Source: Mucilaginibacter achroorhodeus
GTDB taxonomy: Bacteria > Bacteroidota > Bacteroidia > Sphingobacteriales > Sphingobacteriaceae
Reading direction: 5' to 3'
Length of the DNA: 64,000 nt
NCBI RefSeq assembly: GCF_007846095.1
Contig: NZ_VOEI01000001.1
Location: 620,001-684,000 of the forward strand
The notes beneath the pieces are model-generated. The model worked only from the letters and a program-made list of their open reading frames with translations, ran no database searches and had not been told where the DNA came from. A program made the position numbers and the translations under genes. This document shows positions 44,387 through 53,050 of this stretch, piece by piece (within the stretch, counting starts at the first letter, position 1; every line of letters starts with the position of its first letter).

Positions 44387-45304
44387 TTGACATCTCCTGC
44401 TCCCATAGCGCTTTTTGTTTATAACCGGCCCGATCATACCAGCGAAACGCTTGCTCATTTGAGAAAAAACGAGCTTGCTTCAGAGAGCGAGTTGTTTATT
44501 TATTCGGATGGTGCCAAAACTGCAAAGGATAAACAGGGCGTATTAGATGTCCGGAGGATTGCCCGGGAGGTTACAGGCTTTAAAACCATAAAACTTATTG
44601 AACGAGAAAGTAATCTGGGGTTGGCAAACTCCGTCATCAGCGGGGTTACTGATCTTGTAAATACCCACGGGCGGGTAATTGTGTTTGAAGACGATCTTGT
44701 ATCATCGCCATACACTTTAAAGTATTTCAACGATGCCTTGGAACGTTACCAAAACGATGACAAGGTAATGCACATTAGCTCTTATATTTTTCCGCTGGAG
44801 AATAGTGAGTTGCCGGAGACCTTTTTTTTCCGCGCTGCCTTTAGCTGGGGCTGGGCTACCTGGGATAGAGCCTGGAAAAACTTTGAACCGGATATTGATA
44901 AACTCATCTCAAAGTTTGATGCGCAAAAGATCAATCAATTCTCCATTGAAGGCACCATGAACTTCTGGAAACAGATGCTTGATTTTAAGGCCGGCAAAAA
45001 CAATTCCTGGGCTATACGCTGGTACGCATCTGTTTTCTTAAATGGCGGACTTACCCTGAACCCTTCCCGGTCGCTGGTGCATAACATTGGCCACGACGGC
45101 AGCGGTACGCATTCCAACATAGAAAATATGTACAGCACACATGTAGCTCAACAACCTGTTACATACCTCCCAGATGTGATAAAGGAAAATGAAAAGGCGT
45201 ATGATGCAATAAAATACTTCTTAAGTAACAGGAAAGGTTCAATATTAAAACGCTTGATACGAAGAGCTAAACAACTGAAAGTTAAATACTTTTCTCGCGG
45301 GTAG
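44387..45304 (+). CDS. GT2-like glycosyltransferase with TTG start
   Basis: A 305-residue GT-A-like glycosyltransferase. PIALFVYNRPDHTSETLAHL is the N-terminal strand, LFIYSDGAK and VIVFEDDLVSSPY carry the nucleotide- and metal-binding acidic residues, and SWGWATWDRAW is a typical acceptor-region motif. The only usable start is a TTG at 44387; an in-frame TAA lies directly before it. The EDD motif is the probable DxD equivalent. It is the last gene of the islet. Confidence 0.85.
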   Translation: MTSPAPIALFVYNRPDHTSETLAHLRKNELASESELFIYSDGAKTAKDKQGVLDVRRIAREVTGFKTIKLIERESNLGLANSVISGVTDLVNTHGRVIVFEDDLVSSPYTLKYFNDALERYQNDDKVMHISSYIFPLENSELPETFFFRAAFSWGWATWDRAWKNFEPDIDKLISKFDAQKINQFSIEGTMNFWKQMLDFKAGKNNSWAIRWYASVFLNGGLTLNPSRSLVHNIGHDGSGTHSNIENMYSTHVAQQPVTYLPDVIKENEKAYDAIKYFLSNRKGSILKRLIRRAKQLKVKYFSRG

Positions 45305-45463
45305 GTTTATCAACAATTAAATGGTGTTTTTCTTGATTGTTAACAAATATTATTCATAAAAATTAGTCTACTTAGTATATAGATATTATATTTGACTTAA
45401 TTGTTATCTATCTACTCCAACCAATTGTTCTTTATGATAAATAATGAGGTCAGTAAAAACACG

Positions 45464-45496
45464 AAAAGAGAAAACCATAAGTTTTCTCTTTTTTGT
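45464..45496 (+). terminator. Terminator in the gap after the glycosyltransferase
   Basis: AAAAGAGAAAAC / GTTTTCTCTTTT, a 12-bp stem with a CATAA loop and T run. It lies about 160 bases after the stop and 50 before the next ATG. Confidence 0.8.
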
Positions 45497-45547
45497 TTCT
45501 GAAACATTGGTGTACTTTTTGGTGTTATTCCTATAAATGCTAAACCA

Positions 45548-45790
45548 ATGAAGGAAGATAAAGATACCGCACCGGCAGAGCGTGACGGCAAATACGAGTT
45601 TGAAATTCACTATTCTGGCCGCGAAGTAAACTGCAAAGTTGAAAAGGAACAAAATAAACTAACCGTACAAATAGACAACAACATCAATGCTGAACTTAGC
45701 ATACAGGAAGATGGTTGCCTGGTACAAACAGGGGGTAACGAACTTGCCGACTCGGCGATAGATTACATCAAGAAACGTATTTTAGGATAA
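45548..45790 (+). CDS. Small conserved-looking hypothetical protein
   Basis: An 80-residue soluble protein with no signal. It is charged (KEDKDTAPAERD) at the N-terminus, then has a beta-type pattern (YEFEIHYSGREVNCKVEKE, LTVQIDNNINAELSIQEDG) and a C-terminal helix (SAIDYIKKRI). No known family recognised. It lies between two terminators, so it is transcribed alone. Confidence 0.65.
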   Translation: MKEDKDTAPAERDGKYEFEIHYSGREVNCKVEKEQNKLTVQIDNNINAELSIQEDGCLVQTGGNELADSAIDYIKKRILG

Positions 45791-45805
45791 TATTGCTTAT
45801 CCAAT

Positions 45806-45840
45806 TAAAGAGCACAAATTCTTTTGTGCTCTTTATATTT
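45806..45840 (+). terminator. Terminator after the 80-residue protein gene
   Basis: TAAAGAGCACAAA / TTTGTGCTCTTTA, a perfect 13-bp stem with a 4-base loop. It lies immediately before the AI-2E transporter start. Confidence 0.88.
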
Positions 45841-45859
45841 TCACTCAGTCCTACCGCCT

Positions 45860-46954
45860 ATGACCGTTCAATACCTCAACCAGACTCTTCGCATATTACT
45901 GCTTTTTATTCTCACTTTTGTTGTGCTTTACTTTGGCTCGGTTGTATTGGTGCCGCTTACCTTCGGTTTGGTTTTAGCCCTGCTGTTACTGCCGGTTTGC
46001 AACTGGCTCCAGAAAAAAGGTTTGGGTAATGGTTTATCTTCAGCATTAAGCATAGTATCGTTAATTGCTTTAGTAGCAGGGATTGTTACGTTATTACAAT
46101 ATCAACTCACCGATCTGTTAGACGACCTTTCAAAAATTGAACAACGGATAAGTGAGCTTATAGATTCTACTAAAGATTATATACAACAGCATTTTGGTAT
46201 CTCGCATAAAGAGCAGCAAAAGATAATCAAAGAACAACAAGCAGGTGGCATGGGACAGGCTGCCGGAATGATCACTACCCTGTTGGGTTCATTTGCAGGT
46301 ATCCTGGTTGATACAGTGTTGGTGTTGGTATATACCTTCTTATTTATTTTTTACCGTGCCCATTTTAAAAAATTTGTATTGAGGTTGTTTAAAACTGAAG
46401 ATAAGCCAACTACAGAAAAGGTATTGGATAACGCCGGCAAAGTGATACAAAGTTACCTGGGTGGTTTGGCATTAATGATTGCGATGCTATGGATCATGTA
46501 CGGCATAGGTTTCAGCATTGTTGGTGTTAAGAATGCATTATTCTTTGCCATACTTTGCGGTGTGCTGGAGCTCGTACCTTTTGCGGGTAACATCACCGGC
46601 ACCTCTATCACGGTATTAATGTCTTTAGCGCAAAGCAGCGATACTAAAATAGTTTTTGGTGTACTGATAGTTTATGGCTGTGTACAGCTATTGCAAACTT
46701 ATGTGCTTGAACCGCTGATAGTGGGCGACAGGCTAAACATCAACCCGTTGTTTACTATCCTCATCATCGTTGTTGGCGAGGCTGTATGGGGTATCCCTGG
46801 CATGATACTGGCCGTACCAATGTTAGGCATCTTTAAGATCATCTGCGATAATTTTGAACCCCTGCATGATTATGGTTTCCTGATAGGGCCGCCAAAGGAA
46901 AAGAAGGGTGAAGAAGGAAATTTCCTTACCAAATTATTCAAGTCAAAAAAATAA
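45860..46954 (+). CDS. AI-2E family transporter (UPF0118)
   Basis: A 364-residue protein with about eight membrane segments in the AI-2E/PerM pattern. GFGLVLA-type first helices, the soluble helical linker (about 95-145) and the C-terminal YVLEPLIVGDRLNINPLFTI followed by GIPGMILAVPMLGI are family signatures. The name reflects E. coli TqsA; other members are Na+/H+ antiporters, so the substrate is not known. The frame is open 36 bases upstream into the terminator; the ATG at 45860 starts the first helix region. Convergent with the next lipoprotein. Confidence 0.9.
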   Translation: MTVQYLNQTLRILLLFILTFVVLYFGSVVLVPLTFGLVLALLLLPVCNWLQKKGLGNGLSSALSIVSLIALVAGIVTLLQYQLTDLLDDLSKIEQRISELIDSTKDYIQQHFGISHKEQQKIIKEQQAGGMGQAAGMITTLLGSFAGILVDTVLVLVYTFLFIFYRAHFKKFVLRLFKTEDKPTTEKVLDNAGKVIQSYLGGLALMIAMLWIMYGIGFSIVGVKNALFFAILCGVLELVPFAGNITGTSITVLMSLAQSSDTKIVFGVLIVYGCVQLLQTYVLEPLIVGDRLNINPLFTILIIVVGEAVWGIPGMILAVPMLGIFKIICDNFEPLHDYGFLIGPPKEKKGEEGNFLTKLFKSKK

Positions 46955-46957
46955 ACC

Positions 46958-47908
46958 CTATTTGGCGGCTTTAATGCCCTTAATATTTACCGATATGGTG
47001 CTGGCCTGCTTCATCCCGAGTGTTTCACCGGGAATAGTTGTCATAAACATCTTAAGGTAAGTATTCATGATTGCCGTTGATACTTTAATATAATTAGCCT
47101 GTGCATCGTCATCGCCCAAAAAAGGAACGAGCGGTTTGTTATAATGCCAAACTCCTGCTGAGTCAACAGTAGCCTCAAATGAATAATCAAAATCCTGATA
47201 GGCCTTATGGATCACTATATCGTAAGTTGGGGTAAGGTAATCGTCATCGGTAGCGTATTTATTATCCAAAAGGCTTGGCTTGGTTTTGCGCTTGGTAACC
47301 TGCAGGTTGGGGTTTTTACTGATGAGTTGTACCGGATTGGCTGCAGCGAAAGCTTTTTTAATATCGGCATTGGCCTTATTAACCAGTCCGCGAACAAACA
47401 AAGTATCTTTTTTGCTGGCAGCTTGCAACTGTTTCAAATCCTTTCCTGTGCGTTTAATATAAGGTTCCGAATAAAGCTTCATAACCACGCGCGATTTATG
47501 GATGTCTATCGAATCGCCTTGTGCTTCCAATAACTCAAAAACCAGGCTATCCTTGCTTATTTTTTTCATTTTAAGGAAGGCATGGGCGATATTAAAAACA
47601 GAATCGGTACCTAAAGCCAGCGGGAAATTATAATAGGCATCTTTCTGCGGACTATACAAAGCTGCTGAATCTGATGATACAAAGCGTAAGCGCCAATCAG
47701 GAGTTAAGTGGTAGCCGTACTCGTTATAGGATAGACCGTTACTTTTCTGCCTGCGCGATACCTCTATGAAGGTAATGCCCTCCACGCTTTTAAAAGAAGT
47801 TATGGGTTTCTCACCATGTCCCGGCCGTTGCGAGCGGTATTTACATGCGGTGATGATTGATATAGATGTGATTAAAAGTATAAGAGCGTTTTTATACGTG
47901 ACAGACAT
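46958..47908 (-). CDS. Lipoprotein of unknown function
   Basis: A 316-residue lipoprotein (lipobox ITAC, Cys at about residue 22). The mature protein has no domain I recognise. A beta-rich stretch (GYHLTPDWRLRFVSSD, DSLVFELLEAQGD) and a basic central segment are visible. The C-terminus (TTIPGETLGMKQASTISVNIKG) looks like a beta-hairpin. It lies 27 bases upstream of recO on the same strand... its 3' end converges on the AI-2E gene. Function unknown. Confidence 0.65.
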   Translation of the reverse strand: MSVTYKNALILLITSISIITACKYRSQRPGHGEKPITSFKSVEGITFIEVSRRQKSNGLSYNEYGYHLTPDWRLRFVSSDSAALYSPQKDAYYNFPLALGTDSVFNIAHAFLKMKKISKDSLVFELLEAQGDSIDIHKSRVVMKLYSEPYIKRTGKDLKQLQAASKKDTLFVRGLVNKANADIKKAFAAANPVQLISKNPNLQVTKRKTKPSLLDNKYATDDDYLTPTYDIVIHKAYQDFDYSFEATVDSAGVWHYNKPLVPFLGDDDAQANYIKVSTAIMNTYLKMFMTTIPGETLGMKQASTISVNIKGIKAAK

Positions 47909-47935
47909 GCTGCTAAATTATATAATTATATGTAT

Positions 47936-48652
47936 CTAACCCAGAACCTCTTCCAAAACCTCGTGCGAGCGGATGTTGCCAAACCCCTCTATGTGCATGG
48001 CGTAGTATTCCAGCAGTTTATTGATGAGATAACGGCGTTCATCGTTACTTAGTTTTACGCTATCGATGTTGCCAAAATTGCTTTGAAGCAAATGGTGAAA
48101 ATTTTTGGTATGCGGCGGCGATAAATAGTTAAGCGTATCGGGCTTGTAGTTAACAAAAACACCATCCTTCATATCAAAAAAATCGGCTGGTTTACCGTGA
48201 GGGTAAAAGCCCAGGTAGCGTGTTAATTGAATCAGAAAGAGCAGGTGAAAGTTGGCCAGTCCGGTGGTTTTATGGTCAAGCAGTTCTATGGCATTAAATA
48301 CAAAATCAAACAGGTTTTCGTCTGCGCTTTGCTGTTTAATAGCTTTGTAAAGCACCTCGTTAAGGAATATAGCGATGCAGCTTTTGATAACATCATAAGG
48401 CACGCTTTGCAAAACGGGGGCATTTTTTAACTCTGAGATTCGCTGCACGTTGCCGTTGGCCTTGTGATAAACCACCATATCAACCAAATGGAGAGGCTGC
48501 AGCATGTTGCGGCTTATTTTAGCTTTTGGCTTTTTAGCGCCATTAACGATGTATGATTGCAGACCAAATTTTTCGGTGAAGATCTGTACAACAACGCTGC
48601 TTTCGCTGTAATCAGTAGTTTTAAAAACTATGCCTCTGGTTTTATACAGCAT
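47936..48652 (-). CDS. recO: DNA repair protein RecO
   Basis: A 238-residue recombination mediator working with RecF and RecR. The N-terminal OB fold starts YKTRGIVFKTTDYSESSVVVQIFTEKFG, the usual RecO opening. The C-terminal helical domain is present, but the four-Cys zinc motif seen in some RecO proteins is missing, as in many Bacteroidota. It overlaps dgkA by 11 bases and is co-transcribed with it. Confidence 0.93.
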   Translation of the reverse strand: MLYKTRGIVFKTTDYSESSVVVQIFTEKFGLQSYIVNGAKKPKAKISRNMLQPLHLVDMVVYHKANGNVQRISELKNAPVLQSVPYDVIKSCIAIFLNEVLYKAIKQQSADENLFDFVFNAIELLDHKTTGLANFHLLFLIQLTRYLGFYPHGKPADFFDMKDGVFVNYKPDTLNYLSPPHTKNFHHLLQSNFGNIDSVKLSNDERRYLINKLLEYYAMHIEGFGNIRSHEVLEEVLG

Positions 48653-49007
48653 TGATAAGCGTGATGATCTTCGGGATAAAAATAATACAGCCGGTGATAA
48701 GTGAGAAAATTGCCACCAGCAAAACTGCCCCGGCGCTTACATCCTTAACGTGACCGGCAAGTTTATTATAGTTTGGTGATACAAGATTTGTAAGCGTTTC
48801 TATGGCGGTATTCAGCATTTCGGTAACCAGCATAAGCATGATGCAGAGTATTATCCATTGCCATTCGTTAGCGTTAATATGCAGCCACCAGCCCAAAGCG
48901 CTTGCCGCTAAAGCTGCAAAAACATGTATCCTGAAATTTTGTTGCGTAACAAAGGCATACTTAAACCCTTTGAACGCAAAACCAAAACTGCGGATGAGCT
49001 TTTTCAT
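48642..49007 (-). CDS. dgkA: Diacylglycerol/undecaprenol kinase family protein
   Basis: A 121-residue three-helix membrane kinase of the DgkA/UdpK family. The catalytic stretch VTEMLNTAIETLTNLVSP and the following KDVSAGAVLL are the family signatures, with Glu and Asn of the ENTAIE-type motif kept. Gram-positive relatives phosphorylate undecaprenol. It recycles lipid carriers or diacylglycerol here. It is followed by recO (11-base overlap) and preceded by a small membrane protein (4-base overlap). Confidence 0.92.
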   Translation of the reverse strand: MKKLIRSFGFAFKGFKYAFVTQQNFRIHVFAALAASALGWWLHINANEWQWIILCIMLMLVTEMLNTAIETLTNLVSPNYNKLAGHVKDVSAGAVLLVAIFSLITGCIIFIPKIITLINAV

Positions 49008-49204
49008 TTGGCGCGGCTCTTCTTTAAATTACCAAACAGCATCATTAAAAAGCTAATGCAGCCAGCCAGGCCAAAACCGGCGGTAGCACCCCGTAAAATG
49101 TTCATCATGTCGGTATTTTCTTTTGTAGCGAAGAAAACCACTATCCAATAACACACACACGCAACAGCCAACAAGATCACCGTACGCCTTAATTGATTCT
49201 TCAT
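49004..49204 (-). CDS. Small two-helix membrane protein
   Basis: A 66-residue protein from the ATG at 49204. Two membrane helices are visible: RTVILLAVACVCYWIVVFFA (about 7-26) and ATAGFGLAGCISFLMMLFG (about 40-58). It ends in a basic tail (NLKKSRAK). It overlaps dgkA by four bases, so the three genes (this, dgkA, recO) form a unit. No family recognised. Confidence 0.7.
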   Translation of the reverse strand: MKNQLRRTVILLAVACVCYWIVVFFATKENTDMMNILRGATAGFGLAGCISFLMMLFGNLKKSRAK

Positions 49205-49249
49205 TTGTTGCAAATATATTTAATTTGCTCAGCAAAGCATTTCTACGCT

Positions 49250-50026
49250 ATGGATTTACAACTAACCGATAAAGTGGCCATTGTACTGGCCGCCAGCAAG
49301 GGATTGGGCAAGGCTATTGCCAATACGCTATCTGCCGAAGGCGCAAAAGTTATCATTGGCTCCCGCGACGCTGAAGAATTAAACAAAACGGCCCAGGACA
49401 TACGCAACTTAACCGGCAACGAGGTAACGGCTATCCGGGTTGATGTTGCTGATGCCGAAGGTGTTAATGAGTTTGTAAAGCAAGCTGTTGCCGTTTACGG
49501 CCGCATAGATATACTATTAAATAATGCGGGTGGGCCACCGTTTGATAAGTTTGAAAACTTTGATGACGAGCAATGGCAAAAAGCTTTCGAGCTTAATTTG
49601 CTAAGCATGGCACGTACATCGCGGCTGGTACTCCCATATATGAAACCTACAGGGAGCGGGCGCATCATCAATATCATCAGCGGGTCGGTGAAATCTGTAT
49701 TGCCAAATTCGATATTATCAACCACAATGAGGATGGGCGTTGTTGGTATGGCGAAACTAATGGCAGACGAGCTTGGGCCTTACAATATCACCGTAAACAA
49801 CGTAGCGCCGGGTTTTATACTTACCGATCGCATTAAACACACGTTACCTAAGGATGTTGACCCGGAAGAAGCTATAAAGGAGAAAACCAAAAGCATTCCC
49901 CTGGGCCGTATCGGTAATCCCGAAGAGCTGGCTGCATTGGTTACCTTCCTGGCATCAGAACAAGCCGCCTACATCACCGGACAAACCATACAGATCGATG
50001 GCGGCGCAGGAAGAAGTATCTATTAA
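49250..50026 (+). CDS. Atypical SDR oxidoreductase lacking catalytic Tyr and Lys
   Basis: A 258-residue Rossmann protein. AIVLAASKGLGKAIA is the cofactor loop (TGxxxGxG variant) and LNNAGGPP is the NNAG-like motif. In the active-site helix, the YxxxK positions read S-x-x-x-R (LSTTMRMGVVGMAKLMADELG), so both the proton-relay Tyr and Lys are replaced. This resembles a divergent 3-oxoacyl-reductase-like SDR branch. It may use another residue or be non-catalytic. The ATG at 49250 is chosen; the frame extends into the divergent gene's region upstream. Confidence 0.88.
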   Translation: MDLQLTDKVAIVLAASKGLGKAIANTLSAEGAKVIIGSRDAEELNKTAQDIRNLTGNEVTAIRVDVADAEGVNEFVKQAVAVYGRIDILLNNAGGPPFDKFENFDDEQWQKAFELNLLSMARTSRLVLPYMKPTGSGRIINIISGSVKSVLPNSILSTTMRMGVVGMAKLMADELGPYNITVNNVAPGFILTDRIKHTLPKDVDPEEAIKEKTKSIPLGRIGNPEELAALVTFLASEQAAYITGQTIQIDGGAGRSIY

Positions 50027-50208
50027 ACCTCTTGCCCTTTGCGCTGCGTTAGAGCCTTTGGCGCTTTCAAAAGCAGTACGCCGGTTACAAAACCAGCACC
50101 TACACTGGTCCACCGTTCGGTATTATGGTTAGTTGTTTTGATGCTTATCAGAGTAAGTACCCCTGCTAACACCAGGCCGGTTATAAGCAGTATAATATTT
50201 GGCTTCAT
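50023..50208 (-). CDS. Small membrane protein
   Basis: A 61-residue protein from the ATG at 50208. One strong helix (IILLITGLVLAGVLTLISI) and a second weaker one (TSVGAGFVTGVLLLKAPKA) are seen. It is convergent with the SDR gene, sharing four bases at the ends. No family is recognised. The ATG and hydrophobic pattern support a real gene, but the evidence is modest. Confidence 0.55.
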   Translation of the reverse strand: MKPNIILLITGLVLAGVLTLISIKTTNHNTERWTSVGAGFVTGVLLLKAPKALTQRKGQEV

Positions 50209-50319
50209 TGTAATTAATTATTGGTTACATAAGTTAGGCAGAAAAAGTTATTTATCAATCTAATGGTAATATACTTTTGACATGGCACTGTTTTAAGTTT
50301 TGTTATACTTGCAACCGAA

Positions 50320-50934
50320 ATGGAAGCTACTTCACTAAAGAAATATAAAGCCCTTACCAAACTTTCATCAGGAGATTTTGAGGCATTTTTATACGATTGC
50401 GATGGTACCCTTGCAGATAATATGGGTGCGCATAAACAGAGTTACATTCGTGTTGCCGCCGATGAAGGTATTGTGATAGAAGGTGATATTATTGATGAGT
50501 TTGCCGGCCTCCCTACCCAAAATGTGATAGGCGAAATAAATAAGCGCTATAACACTAATTTTGATCCGGCAGATTTTGCCGGCCGCAAGCAAAAGATATT
50601 TTTTAACGAGTTTATTGAGCATACCCAGCCGATTGATTACGTGGTCAACCACCTTAAGAACCATGTCGGTAAGGTGCGTGTTGGAGTTGTAAGTGGCGGC
50701 AGCCGCAGATCTGTTGAGAAAACTTTAAGCGTTTTAGGAATATTAGATATGGTAGAGGTGCTGGTGTGCGCAGGCGAAACACCCAATGGCAAACCTTACC
50801 CTGATCCGTTTTTGGCCGCAGCCGAAAAATTGGGCGTAGACCCAAAAAGATGCCTTGTGTTTGAGGATGGCGAACCGGGCGTACAGGCTGCAATTGCCGC
50901 CGATATGCAGTGGGTGCGCATCGATAAGATCTGA
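50320..50934 (+). CDS. HAD phosphatase, beta-phosphoglucomutase / YqaB-like
   Basis: A 204-residue HAD-IA phosphatase. Motif I is LYDCDGTLADNMGAH, motif II GVVSGGSRRS, motif III in NGKPYPDPFLAAA, and motif IV CLVFEDGEPGV. The CDG (not CDL) context and the small helical cap suggest the sugar-phosphate phosphatase branch (YqaB/YfbT-like). Substrate not known. A TATACTTG box lies at 50304-50311. The stop is one base from that of the SRPBCC gene. Confidence 0.88.
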   Translation: MEATSLKKYKALTKLSSGDFEAFLYDCDGTLADNMGAHKQSYIRVAADEGIVIEGDIIDEFAGLPTQNVIGEINKRYNTNFDPADFAGRKQKIFFNEFIEHTQPIDYVVNHLKNHVGKVRVGVVSGGSRRSVEKTLSVLGILDMVEVLVCAGETPNGKPYPDPFLAAAEKLGVDPKRCLVFEDGEPGVQAAIAADMQWVRIDKI

Positions 50935-50935
50935 A

Positions 50936-51403
50936 TTACATCTTCCCGAACATATCTTCGATAGCCTTAGTGCGATATTTAAAAATATCTTTAACCTTTT
51001 TGCCTACAAAAACATTGTTGGCTATAGTGCCTACAACGCTGTATGGAATAGCATAATGCAAGATATCAGTCATCTCTACACCGCCCGGAATTTCCTTAAA
51101 GTGATGCTGATGGTGCCATAGGGCGTACGGGCCAAAACGCTGTTCATCTACAAAGTACTGCTTATCTGCTACGTGGGTAATTTCGGTCATCCAGCTCATT
51201 TTAATGCCCAGCAGCGGCGATATTTTGTATGTGATGATCATACCTGCATACATTTTGGTTTCGGCGGTATAATCTGATGTCACCACAAATTTCATGTCTT
51301 CCGGAGTAATCTTTTGAAGGTTAAGCGGCGAAGAAAAGAAATCCCAGGCTTCATCAATGCTGATGGGGATGTTCTGTTTAAATTTTAACGCGTATGTTTT
51401 CAC
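50936..51403 (-). CDS. SRPBCC-fold ligand-binding protein
   Basis: A 155-residue START/SRPBCC-fold protein. LKFKQNIPISIDEAWDFFSSP is the usual opening of the cyclase/dehydrase-like branch, and the remainder alternates beta strands with a C-terminal helix (FKYRTKAIEDMF). The start codon is GTG at 51403. Such proteins bind hydrophobic ligands. Function here unknown; it follows the orphan gene at 51419 by 15 bases. Confidence 0.82.
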   Translation of the reverse strand: MKTYALKFKQNIPISIDEAWDFFSSPLNLQKITPEDMKFVVTSDYTAETKMYAGMIITYKISPLLGIKMSWMTEITHVADKQYFVDEQRFGPYALWHHQHHFKEIPGGVEMTDILHYAIPYSVVGTIANNVFVGKKVKDIFKYRTKAIEDMFGKM

Positions 51404-51418
51404 GCCAAAACAACAATA

Positions 51419-52054
51419 TCAATTGGCATTTGTGTTACTGTCTTTGACTAATTTTCGCCGTCCGATCCAAATGTCTCCATTCCTTTTTTCATAATAGACA
51501 CCATGCTGCGCGTGTAAATGTTTGGTGTATCCTTCTTTAAGATAATCATTTACATCTAACCCGTCGTCTTCTATCTCTGATTGAAAAATTATATTGCTAT
51601 CATCCCCCAATATCCATTCAAATTGTTCAAGATCATAGAAAGGGGAAAAGAGCTTTTGAAAAGGAAAAGGTTTGGATAGTTTAGATTCCCAATAAAACCG
51701 TTTGTGTTCACCAATCTGATCTATCTTATAACATATAATTTCCGATTGAATATATGCAGGGTCATATAGCCAAAGTATCAAATCAAAAGGAGAACCATGG
51801 GATTTGAAGATGCTTTCCCATTGGTTAAAGGCAGTTATAAATTTCCCAATGATAATTTTATAAACCCATAGCGGAGGCTGTCGGCGTATAAGCTTATAAA
51901 AAGATGGCAGATAACACCGCTCGTAGTCATAACCAGTTTTATTGAATGTTACTAAAGATGGTATCGCTATAATTTTACCCCACCTATCAATATATTTTAG
52001 ACGCCTTTTCCAACCTCTAATCTTTTTCTTGTTAGAGTTATAAAGTTTTAACAT
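51419..52054 (-). CDS. Orphan protein of unknown function
   Basis: A 211-residue protein from the ATG at 52054; the frame is open further upstream into the rhodanese gene, but the ATG at 52054 is one base from its stop codon. It is basic at the N-terminus (NSNKKKIRGWKRRLKYID) and rich in Trp, Tyr and Phe. It has no signal, no membrane helix and no known motif. Codon use looks more AT-rich than its neighbours. It may be recently acquired. Confidence 0.6.
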   Translation of the reverse strand: MLKLYNSNKKKIRGWKRRLKYIDRWGKIIAIPSLVTFNKTGYDYERCYLPSFYKLIRRQPPLWVYKIIIGKFITAFNQWESIFKSHGSPFDLILWLYDPAYIQSEIICYKIDQIGEHKRFYWESKLSKPFPFQKLFSPFYDLEQFEWILGDDSNIIFQSEIEDDGLDVNDYLKEGYTKHLHAQHGVYYEKRNGDIWIGRRKLVKDSNTNAN

Positions 52055-52055
52055 T

Positions 52056-52895
52056 TTAATTTTTTTCCGTTGCAATTGGTAAATCCCGGCGGCTCCATTC
52101 GCTCCACGAGCCAACATATAAACGCGGACCAACTATACCTGCGTGTTCCATACCCAGCAACGTATGGCAGGCCGTAACTCCCGACCCACAATGCACTATC
52201 ACATCGCCGGGTTTAATGTTGCCAATGGTGTTCTGGTACAAGGTTTTTAAGGCCTGCGCAGTAAGGTATTTTCCTTCGGGAGATAAGCTATTACTGTAAA
52301 ACAAATTTACCGCGCCGGGGATATGCCCGGCAACCAGGTCTAAAGGTTCAGTATGGCCAAGATACCGGGCACCTTCGCGCACATCTATAACAACACGGTT
52401 ATCGTCTTTAGCGGCCTTTTTAACCTCTTCAATATCAACGGTGTTTTTATAACTATCGGCAACAGGGTAAAGGGTGGCTGCAGGCTGGGGCTTGTAGTCA
52501 TCAGTACTTAACTCAACACCCTCGTCTGTAGCTGCTTTTAAACCGCCGTTTATCACCTGCACGTTATCATGCCCTATCGAACGCAGCATCCACCACAGCC
52601 TTGCACCACCCATAGCGGCATTTTTATCATCATAAATAATAACGTGCTTATCGGGCGTAAGGCCCCAGCGCTGTAACGTTGCAGCAAAGTCGTGTAGGTT
52701 AGGCAGCGGATGGCGGCCGCCATATGCTGCATCTTCAGGATGATCGGCCAGATCATCATCAAGCGAAGCAAAAATTGCGTTTGGTAAATGCCCCTGCAAA
52801 TAGCGTTCGTGAGCGTCAGCGCCGCCACGCACATCTATCAACACAACAGCAGGATCATATATTTTAGGGTCGGTAATTTCTATTAATGGGGACAT
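52056..52895 (-). CDS. Two-domain sulfurtransferase (rhodanese, SseA-like)
   Basis: A 279-residue tandem rhodanese. The N-terminal inactive domain contains VIIYDDKNAAMGGARLWWML. The C-terminal domain carries the active-site Cys in VHCGSGVTACHTLL (about residue 230). The CGSGVTA loop is typical of mercaptopyruvate sulfurtransferases rather than thiosulfate rhodaneses. It transfers sulfur from 3-mercaptopyruvate or thiosulfate. Upstream is a 155-base gap with a distant inverted repeat. Confidence 0.92.
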   Translation of the reverse strand: MSPLIEITDPKIYDPAVVLIDVRGGADAHERYLQGHLPNAIFASLDDDLADHPEDAAYGGRHPLPNLHDFAATLQRWGLTPDKHVIIYDDKNAAMGGARLWWMLRSIGHDNVQVINGGLKAATDEGVELSTDDYKPQPAATLYPVADSYKNTVDIEEVKKAAKDDNRVVIDVREGARYLGHTEPLDLVAGHIPGAVNLFYSNSLSPEGKYLTAQALKTLYQNTIGNIKPGDVIVHCGSGVTACHTLLGMEHAGIVGPRLYVGSWSEWSRRDLPIATEKN

Positions 52896-52903
52896 GTTTT
52901 TTC

Positions 52904-53026
52904 AGAGATTAGTTAATTGGAGGTGAGAGATCAGGTCTCATTATCGGCGACCAAGCCCCTGCCTGCCTAATTAAAGGCAAGTTAGAAAAACCTCAGCAGA
53001 AATGAAACCGCAGCTAACTAATCTCT
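52904..53026. repeat. Distant 12-bp inverted repeat
   Basis: AGAGATTAGTTA at 52904-52915 and its exact reverse complement TAACTAATCTCT at 53015-53026 flank about 100 bases in the gap between the rhodanese and YkuK-like genes. The middle holds a smaller palindrome (GCCTAATTAAAGGC). Confidence 0.6.
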
Positions 53027-53050
53027 AATCACAGATTCCTGATCAACTCG

